11,365 bases of DNA, taken from positions 1 through 11,365 of the forward strand of contig JAJTHY010000082.1 in NCBI GenBank assembly GCA_021298045.1. The letters run 5' to 3'. The stretch's first letter is position 1. Every line of letters begins with the position of its first letter. Of this stretch, positions 6,819-11,365 are shown one piece after another. The notes below the pieces were generated by a model. The model made no database searches. It saw nothing but the letters and a program-made list of their open reading frames with translations, and was not told the origin of the DNA. The position numbers were made by a program, and so were the translations under genes. This DNA is from Candidatus Jidaibacter sp. GTDB lineage: Bacteria > Pseudomonadota > Alphaproteobacteria > Rickettsiales > Midichloriaceae.

Positions 6819-7784
6819 CTATTTTATGCTTTTTATCTGCTCCTCAGATAATCCTGTTAATTTCGAGATTAGGGATATATCCATGCCATTAGACAGCATT
6901 TCTTGCGCTATCTTTAAAGCTTTGCTCCTTTCGCCTTCTGCTTGACCTTCCGCCCTGCCTTCCGCCCTGCCTTCCGCTCTACCTTCCGCTCTACCTTCTG
7001 CTCTACCTTCTGCTCTACCTTCTGCTCTACCTTCTTCCAGAGCCTCTTCTCTTGCTTCTTGTCGCACGTAAGATTCTCTAGCCCGCGCATCCCAAGCCGC
7101 CTTCTCCGATGCATCATACGCGCGCAGCTCTGCTTCCGACCAATTGTGCGCCTCTAGCGTATTGTAAGCTTTTTTTATCACTCCATCACTCTTGTCCATC
7201 AGCCTGTTTATATTGTCGGGCTCATGCGCGTGCTTGAAGAAATAACACCATTTTTCTTCCATGGTGATTAGATCTTCCACCTTGTCCTTCTTGAACTTTG
7301 GTAACTCTATAAAGGTAAAATACAGGTCCTTCAGATCATGCTCACCGCTTTCTTTATCCAATATTATGTGGTCAGATTTATAACCGGGCTTATCAGGAAA
7401 CATCAAAAAGTCAACTATCGCCAAGAATATTACCTCTTTTAGCTTTGAATAATCTTCCCCCTCTGCTGCCTGACCACTATACGCCTTAGCCGCGTAGTGC
7501 TGAGCCCTTTTTTCAAAGCCACCTACCTTTGCAACCTGCATCTCCACTATGTATTGAACCCCTAATTCATCAGTGCATAAAACATCTAATATGCTTTGCT
7601 TCTTGCCTAATATCTCCGGGTGCATTGCAGGGTTTAAAAAATTCACCTCTTTTATCGCTTCTTGGCCCCTTTTTCCTAATATTTCATTGAGGAAGGCTAT
7701 AAGCACGTCCTTGTTCTTCTCGGCCCCAAATATCTTTTTGAAGGCTACATCATTTCTTGGGTTTAAGTATCTTGTTATCGGCAT
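6819..7784 (-). CDS. Rpn-family recombination-promoting nuclease / putative transposase (PD-(D/E)XK)
   Basis: This 321-residue member of the PDDEXK_2 (RpnA-E, formerly 'YhgA-like transposase') family opens with the diagnostic RYLNPRNDVAFKKIFG. N11-D12, D67 (ILDVLC) and E81-M-Q83 (VEMQV) are the likely catalytic acidic/ExQ residues. A family helix follows at 90-105 (FEKRAQHYAAKAYSGQ). From 251 to 282 the chain is seven EGRA units and one EGQA, a charged probably helical segment, then a short C-terminal helix (LISKLTGLSEEQIK) common in this family. Studied family members cleave DNA and raise RecA-independent recombination; the activity of this copy is inferred. No terminal repeats flank it, so I do not call it an insertion sequence. 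It sits alone between dut and ahpC, with its own candidate promoter. Confidence 0.9.
   Translation of the reverse strand: MPITRYLNPRNDVAFKKIFGAEKNKDVLIAFLNEILGKRGQEAIKEVNFLNPAMHPEILGKKQSILDVLCTDELGVQYIVEMQVAKVGGFEKRAQHYAAKAYSGQAAEGEDYSKLKEVIFLAIVDFLMFPDKPGYKSDHIILDKESGEHDLKDLYFTFIELPKFKKDKVEDLITMEEKWCYFFKHAHEPDNINRLMDKSDGVIKKAYNTLEAHNWSEAELRAYDASEKAAWDARARESYVRQEAREEALEEGRAEGRAEGRAEGRAEGRAEGRAEGRAEGQAEGERSKALKIAQEMLSNGMDISLISKLTGLSEEQIKSIK
6934..7029 (-). repeat. Eight tandem 12-bp units inside the Rpn nuclease gene
   Basis: Plus-strand units follow the pattern ccttcYgcYctR and encode EGRA (last unit EGQA) on the minus strand. From 6934 they are one ccttctgcttga, two ccttccgccctg, two ccttccgctcta and three ccttctgctcta. 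Identical units sit side by side, which suggests recent stepwise duplication by slippage. Because 12 is a multiple of three, copy-number change lengthens or shortens the helix without shifting the frame. Confidence 0.95.
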
Positions 7785-7808
7785 TTCTTATAATCTCTTT
7801 TAAGCATT

Positions 7809-7838
7809 AGTATACTATAACCAACACCGCTTCTGCAA
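7809..7838 (-). promoter_or_regulatory. Candidate promoter for the Rpn nuclease gene
   Basis: On the minus strand TTGCAG (7833-7838), an 18-base spacer and TATACT (7809-7814) stand 25 bases before the start codon at 7784. The -10 box is one base from consensus and the -35 is weaker. In AT-rich DNA such matches arise by chance, so this is a modest call. Confidence 0.4.
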
Positions 7839-7843
7839 CATAA

Positions 7844-7860
7844 AACCGGTGCGAACGGTT
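7844..7860 (-). terminator. Possible weak hairpin terminator after dut
   Basis: On the minus strand AACCG, a 7-base loop and CGGTT are followed by TTA, 24 bases beyond the dut stop. The stem is only 5 bp and the U-run is short, so termination would be weak at best. It would separate the tlpA-dut unit from the nuclease gene. Confidence 0.25.
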
Positions 7861-7883
7861 GATTCAAATGCTATAAACCGAGG

Positions 7884-8354
7884 TTAAGCAGCCTTGATTG
7901 AGGAAACCCCAGTAGAACCAAATCCACCAGCACCACGCTCGGTTTCGTCTAAATTTTCCACAATGTTCCAATTAACACGAGAATATTTGGCAATAACCAT
8001 TTGAGCGATGCGCATACCACGCTCTATTTTAAAATCTTGGTCGCTTAAATTTATAAGAATAGCACAAACCTCACCTCTATAGTCAGCATCAATAGTGCCA
8101 GGTGCATTAGGTACCGATATGCCATTTTTAAGAGCTAATCCTGATCTAGGGCGCACTTGAGCCTCATATCCTTCAGGCAATGCAATACTAATGCCAGTTG
8201 GGATTGCGCGGCGTTCAAGAGGCTTTAGAATAATATCCTCATCAATCGCTGCCACTAAATCCATCCCCGCACTATGAATAGTTGCATAAGAAGGTAAAGC
8301 AAGCTCTTTTAAATTTGGTAGCCTTTTTATGGAAACAAACGTGGTATTAGACAT
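7884..8354 (-). CDS. dut: Deoxyuridine 5'-triphosphate nucleotidohydrolase (dUTPase)
   Basis: Dut hydrolyses dUTP to dUMP and pyrophosphate, keeping uracil out of DNA and feeding thymidylate synthesis. The 156-residue protein shows all five trimeric-dUTPase motifs in order: SAGMDLVAA (motif 1), PRSGLALKNG (2), GTIDADYRGEV with the catalytic Asp (3), ERGMRIAQMV (4) and the P-loop-like RGAGGFGSTG (5, near the C-terminus). Length and motif spacing are normal, so the enzyme is probably active as a cytosolic homotrimer. Its start lies 10 bp after the tlpA-like stop, so the two are likely cotranscribed although unrelated in function. The start codon is preceded by a weak GAGTG. Confidence 0.96.
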   Translation of the reverse strand: MSNTTFVSIKRLPNLKELALPSYATIHSAGMDLVAAIDEDIILKPLERRAIPTGISIALPEGYEAQVRPRSGLALKNGISVPNAPGTIDADYRGEVCAILINLSDQDFKIERGMRIAQMVIAKYSRVNWNIVENLDETERGAGGFGSTGVSSIKAA

Positions 8355-8364
8355 GATATAACAC

Positions 8365-9105
8365 TCAATTAATTATAGTAATTTTTTTAGAAGGATCTTT
8401 GTTGAAGATTATACCCTCATCTTGTTTTAAGTCATACTGTTTTTTCTGATTAAGTTTTTCATCGCGTTTTTCCTCCATTAGGAGCATAAGGTCATCGAAT
8501 GCTTCTTTTTTGCCCCAATTTATATTCTGATCAACCTTGGCAAAGACATTACCTTTATAATCAATTAATATGGTGGTAGGCACTGTTTTAACCCCCATAG
8601 ACGCCATAGCATGCTTTTTTGCATCCAAATAAAAGTCTAAATTTTTTATCTTCAAGTTTTGATAATATGATTTTACGTGTGTGTAATCTTTATAATCCTC
8701 GGAAACAGGCATTATAATCAAATCATCTACATCTAAAAAGTTAGCGTTATTTTTAAGTTTATCTAGTTGCTTCAATTCTTCAGAACAGCTAGAGCACCAA
8801 GTTGCAAAAAAATACATCACTATAAATTTTCCACGAAAATTTTTAAGAGCAACAGCCTCTCCTTCTGAATTGATAAGTGACAACTGAGGCTCAACAAAAT
8901 TCTCTATCTCCACTTGATCCCGTAAAAGCGATTGGTATTTTTGTTTTTGGGATAGTATTGGGTTCAATAAAATTATATCTTCTTCAGTGTCTTGAGTAGA
9001 GAAAGCTAGGTTGCTACATAAAAGAAAAGCCGCACAGCTTATACTAAAAAAAATAACAAATGTTAATGAGAAACTATAGAAAGTAGCTTTTTTTGAAAAT
9101 TCCAT
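8365..9105 (-). CDS. Membrane-anchored periplasmic thioredoxin-like protein (TlpA/redoxin family)
   Basis: This 246-residue protein has an N-terminal hydrophobic segment (about 7-35) that should act as a signal anchor. Cys24 and Cys30 there lack a proper lipobox. From about 70 to 215 it is a TlpA/ResA-like thioredoxin fold: the strand FIVMYFFATW leads into C104-S-S-C107, and the cis-proline motif is TVPTTILID with Pro176. The C-terminal 30 residues are a charged, lysine-rich tail. Such proteins reduce periplasmic disulfides, often for cytochrome c or cytochrome oxidase (CuA) assembly; the target here is not known. In many Alphaproteobacteria tlpA is transcribed divergently from argH, and the same arrangement is seen here with the ArgH-like gene 65 bp away, which supports the TlpA assignment. 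There is no clear Shine-Dalgarno. Confidence 0.82.
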   Translation of the reverse strand: MEFSKKATFYSFSLTFVIFFSISCAAFLLCSNLAFSTQDTEEDIILLNPILSQKQKYQSLLRDQVEIENFVEPQLSLINSEGEAVALKNFRGKFIVMYFFATWCSSCSEELKQLDKLKNNANFLDVDDLIIMPVSEDYKDYTHVKSYYQNLKIKNLDFYLDAKKHAMASMGVKTVPTTILIDYKGNVFAKVDQNINWGKKEAFDDLMLLMEEKRDEKLNQKKQYDLKQDEGIIFNKDPSKKITIIN

Positions 9106-9170
9106 CTTGCACGTTTTATTAAAATGAATTACACCTTAACAAAAAATTAACAATATCCAAGGGATAAATT

Positions 9171-10640
9171 ATGGCTTTCAAAAAAGTTAAGTTAAAGAAA
9201 ATTGAAGATCTAACCTCTTTAAGCAATGATAATTCTACATTATCGTTTGAGGAGAAGGATGAATTTTTAAATGGATTTTCATTAGAAAATGAAAATGCTG
9301 CTCTCGATCCTAAAGTTTTAAGCTACATATCAACTTTAAGCGATGACTATATTTTATATCCACATGCTATCGAATCCTTAAAAGCTCAATTCAAAATGCA
9401 TGTTAAAAGGAATATAATTCCAGAGCTAGAAGGCAAACAACTTATCGAAGTACTAAACAAAATTCATAAAGAACTAATTGGTCAAAAAACACCATATACC
9501 AATGGTCGCTCTATCTATGAACTTATTGCTCAAAAAGTTAAGCAAATGGCTCCAGAAGCTTATAAATGGTACTTTATCGCCAGATCAGAGTCATCACAAA
9601 ATGCTGGGGATATGAAGCTCTGGGTACGCAATGCTATAGATGTTTTAGATTCTTCTTTGCAAAAACTTCAATCTAACTTGCTTGATAAATCCGAAGAAAC
9701 TGTAAAAACAATTTTTCCAGCAAATGCTAATTCCCAATTGTATCAGCCAAGCTCGTTTGGCCATCACCTAATGGCATTTGTTGAAATGCTGGGACGTGAT
9801 CGCTCACGCTTTAAAGACACAAGAGATAGACTAAACAAATCTCCTTTTGGTTCTGGAGAAATAGTTGGTAACTCCTTTAACATTAACAGAGACATGGTAG
9901 CAAAAGCTTTATCATTTGATGAATCCGCCTCTAACTCAGTTGATGCAATTTGCAGCAAAGACTTTTTAATTGAATTCGCTGCTTCAATTGCTAATGCGTT
10001 TTCAACCATTTCAAGGCTTGCTGGAGAGATGATATCTTGGCACAGCACTAGAAACAGATTCATCAATTTTGACTCAAGCATAGTATTACATAGCTCAGTA
10101 TTACCTTATAAAAGAGATCAATTATCATTAGAATCCACACGAGCTAAGGCTAGCAAAGCATTTGGCTCCTTAATGACCTTACTTTCAATGTGCAAGGATT
10201 TGCCCTTAGAGTATTCTGAAGATTACAAACAAATGATGGAACCTACTTTTGCTGCATTTAAAGATCTCAATGATTCTCTTGAAGTTATGGCTATGATGGT
10301 TAGCAATTTCACAATCAATCGTAAAATTATGAAAGAAGCATCTTGTAAGCATTTTTCAACAGCTCAAGATCTAGTTGACTGGATAGTGCAAAAATCCCAG
10401 ATAACTCCAGATGAAGCAAGCAAGCGAGCTAAAAACATTATAAACTATGCAATAGAAAAAGATAAGAAACTATCTCTTCTTGAACTTGATGAAATAAGAA
10501 AATTCGAACCACTAGCAGATGATGATATTTATAGTGTTTTGATACCTTCACGCGCGATTATATCAAGAAGAAGTGGAAATGGATCTAACCATGTTCAAAT
10601 TAAAAAATCCATTAGAGCTGCTAAAAGGATGTATTTGTAA
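9171..10640 (+). CDS. Argininosuccinate lyase (ArgH) homologue with altered active-site motifs, probable pseudoenzyme
   Basis: This 489-residue member of the fumarase/aspartase superfamily is closest by eye to ArgH, which splits argininosuccinate into arginine and fumarate. ArgH-like blocks in order: DMKLWVRNAID (147-157), SFGHHLMAFVEMLGRDRSR (195-213), SPFGSGEIVGNSFNINR (224-240), NSVDAICSKDF (255-265), LPLEYSEDY (344-352), STAQDLVDWIV (396-406) and the C-terminal SVLIPSRAIISRRSG. Key motifs are eroded: the N-terminal WGGRF is absent, ARSRNDQ reads ARSESSQ (137-143), the His of GYTHLQ aligns with Asn187, and GSSxMPxKxNP reads HSSVLPYKRDQ (307-317), keeping Ser308-Ser309 and Lys314. The frame is intact and full length, with AAGGGA before the start. 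Divergent from tlpA. No other arginine gene is nearby. A changed substrate or a structural role are both possible. Confidence 0.8.
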   Translation: MAFKKVKLKKIEDLTSLSNDNSTLSFEEKDEFLNGFSLENENAALDPKVLSYISTLSDDYILYPHAIESLKAQFKMHVKRNIIPELEGKQLIEVLNKIHKELIGQKTPYTNGRSIYELIAQKVKQMAPEAYKWYFIARSESSQNAGDMKLWVRNAIDVLDSSLQKLQSNLLDKSEETVKTIFPANANSQLYQPSSFGHHLMAFVEMLGRDRSRFKDTRDRLNKSPFGSGEIVGNSFNINRDMVAKALSFDESASNSVDAICSKDFLIEFAASIANAFSTISRLAGEMISWHSTRNRFINFDSSIVLHSSVLPYKRDQLSLESTRAKASKAFGSLMTLLSMCKDLPLEYSEDYKQMMEPTFAAFKDLNDSLEVMAMMVSNFTINRKIMKEASCKHFSTAQDLVDWIVQKSQITPDEASKRAKNIINYAIEKDKKLSLLELDEIRKFEPLADDDIYSVLIPSRAIISRRSGNGSNHVQIKKSIRAAKRMYL

Positions 10641-10702
10641 TTATGCAAGCTCCTGCAAATAGCTAGGAACTAAGCAAATTGATTCGTCTCAAAATTATAC
10701 TA

Positions 10703-10860
10703 ATACCAAAACCCATTCTAAACTTAACACTTGCATCTCGCCTTGAAAAAATTTTAAGCGATAAAAAAGTCTTCAATATATTAATATTAAAGCACTTTTT
10801 TCTCTTCCCAAATTTTCCCAATACAAGCGCATCTGTCCATTTTAGAACGGGTTTTGGTAT
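10703..10860. repeat. Imperfect palindromic element of about 158 bp (A)
   Basis: The outer arms 10703-10722 and 10841-10860 are inverted copies, identical at 19 of 20 positions (ataccaaaaccc then a/g then ttctaaa). Weaker symmetry continues inward, including aaaaaagt/actttttt around an AT-rich centre. As a result both strands are open and encode similar peptides: plus IPKPIL...FNILILK...FRTGFGI and minus IPKPVL...FNINILK...FRMGFGI. I read this as a MITE-like or Rickettsia-palindromic-element-like repeat rather than a gene. No target duplication was found. Confidence 0.8.
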
Positions 10861-10943
10861 AAAGCCTGAAAATAATTGAAGCAAAAGTGCATAGATTTTA
10901 CCAAATGTGCAGTAGAAAAAGGGCTTTAGATAACTAGGCTAAC

Positions 10944-11104
10944 ATAGCTAAGCCGTTATCCCATGGCTATGAAAATCGAGCATTTTCTCATAAAATCCCC
11001 CCCATCTTGGATGTGGAATATAGATATATTTCAAGGGAAAGATGGGTAAAAATTTATCGAAAAGGCGAAGAATTAGCGTAGTCATGGGATAGCGGTTTAG
11101 CTAT
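10944..11104. repeat. Imperfect palindromic element of about 161 bp (B)
   Basis: Arms 10944-10965 (atagctaagccgttatcccatg) and 11083-11104 are inverted copies, identical at 20 of 22 positions; both differences would be G-U pairs in a plus-strand transcript, so all 22 bases can pair. Symmetry continues inward, with cccatctt (11001-11008) against aagatggg, and a centre of gaatata/tatatttc. Length is almost the same as element A but the sequence differs. A large hairpin RNA or a MITE-like repeat is likely. Confidence 0.78.
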
Positions 11105-11256
11105 ATAAAATGGCATGAAGCTTCTATAAAGAATTGCGAAGCCGCTGGGTGTGGCGGCGCTTTAGCTGAGTCAGGCGTTGCAAGGCTTTTAAGGAGCTTC
11201 ATAAGTACTGTTGCACTATAGTACCCCACACTTGTTATAAGAATTTTTTTTGCCAT
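11101..11256 (-). CDS. Hypothetical 51-residue peptide with strong ribosome binding site
   Basis: This ORF runs from ATG 11256 to TAG 11101-11103 and reads MAKKILITSVGYYSATVLMK, then a Leu/Lys-Ala-Pro-rich part, ending IEASCHFI. I do not recognise it. It is preceded by AGGAGGG (11263-11269), the best Shine-Dalgarno seen in the window, seven bases from the chosen ATG; the ATG directly before it (11259) is only four bases away. Residues 5-20 are mildly hydrophobic. The 3' two-thirds lie in the small inverted repeat 11115-11202, and the stop falls in palindrome B. It may therefore be a peptide carried by, or the truncated head of a gene invaded by, these repeats. No convincing promoter was found. 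Confidence 0.35.
   Translation of the reverse strand: MAKKILITSVGYYSATVLMKLLKSLATPDSAKAPPHPAASQFFIEASCHFI
11115..11202. repeat. Small inverted repeat (C) next to palindrome B
   Basis: The ends atgaagcttct (11115-11125) and aggagcttcat (11192-11202) are inverted copies, identical at 10 of 11 positions. Inside, gccgc/gcggc forms a second short stem, and the segment is noticeably GC-richer than its surroundings. It starts ten bases after element B ends, so B and C may be parts of one composite repeat. Confidence 0.55.
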
Positions 11257-11259
11257 CAT

Positions 11260-11365
11260 CTACCCTCCTATAATAAATTGCCCTTGAACAGATATGTTAT
11301 TGAAATCATTTAAACATAATCCTGAAGGAAAAGCGCTGGCTGGGGGGGACAAAAAATTTGTATAT
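11260..11365. other. Uncharacterised non-coding end of window
   Basis: No coding signal or recognisable element is seen here beyond the ribosome binding site of the small ORF at 11263-11269. A run of seven G (11342-11348) stands out in AT-rich DNA. With the repeats before it, the whole stretch 10641-11365 lacks any conventional gene. Confidence 0.5.

Noticed and set aside
6934..7029. Possible CRISPR array
   Set aside because: Units are 12 bp, contiguous and without spacers, and encode a peptide repeat inside a gene.
6914..7157. Additional open frames on both strands over the 12-bp tract (KVEQ and FRST repeats)
   Set aside because: They are alternate-frame readings of the EGRA repeat within the nuclease gene; a 12-bp unit without stops keeps all frames open.
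10663..10884. Two overlapping small ORFs (66 and 73 codons) on opposite strands
   Set aside because: Their mutual similarity is explained by the palindrome 10703-10860, and neither has a convincing ribosome binding site.
11206..11365. A second insertion-sequence end near the right border
   Set aside because: The G-run and the acaaa/tttgt symmetry do not match any terminal repeat I recognise, and no transposase text is present.

Overview
The window looks like part of the chromosome of an obligate intracellular alphaproteobacterium of the order Rickettsiales. The evidence is the AT-rich DNA, the set of reduced-genome housekeeping genes, a PD-(D/E)XK 'Rpn' nuclease with an EGRA repeat tail of the kind common in Rickettsia, Orientia and Midichloriaceae-type genomes, an IS66 remnant, and a non-coding stretch full of palindromic repeats. 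Genus cannot be fixed by eye; a Midichloriaceae or Rickettsiaceae relative is the most likely guess. The standard code fits, with TGA used as a stop.

Layout. Positions 1-240 are the 3' end of an IS66-family insertion sequence (transposase C-terminus plus terminal repeat), on the plus strand. From 303 to 9105 every gene is on the minus strand. Read in the direction of transcription (right to left) the genes are: tlpA-like membrane-anchored thioredoxin, dut (dUTPase), an Rpn-family nuclease with its own candidate promoter, then ahpC-type peroxiredoxin, trxB, hemF, yqgE/algH and a DASS/CitT-type dicarboxylate carrier. After a gap of about 200 bp come a rhodanese and dnaA, whose stop and start codons overlap. 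A good sigma70-type promoter in front of ahpC appears to start a tightly packed redox/heme/transport operon: 14 bp between ahpC and trxB, an ATGA overlap between trxB and hemF, and very short gaps after that.

Divergently from tlpA, on the plus strand, lies a 489-residue argininosuccinate lyase (ArgH) homologue (9171-10640). It keeps the fold-wide sequence pattern of the family, but several catalytic signatures are altered: the general-base His region, the ARSRNDQ motif and the GSSxMPxKxNP loop. It therefore looks like a conserved pseudoenzyme or a repurposed lyase, and is the most interesting gene here.

From 10641 to the end there is no conventional gene. This stretch holds two imperfect palindromes of about 160 bp (10703-10860 and 10944-11104), a smaller inverted repeat (11115-11202), and one 51-codon ORF on the minus strand behind a near-perfect Shine-Dalgarno sequence. 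The first palindrome encodes similar short peptides on both strands, a direct result of its symmetry. These look like MITE-like or Rickettsia-palindromic-element-like repeats.

Functionally, the main operon joins peroxide removal (AhpC), thioredoxin reduction (TrxB), oxygen-dependent heme synthesis (HemF) and dicarboxylate import or exchange. This suits an aerobic intracellular bacterium living on host carbon intermediates. DnaA, Dut and the thioredoxin TlpA supply replication start, dUTP removal and periplasmic thiol redox.
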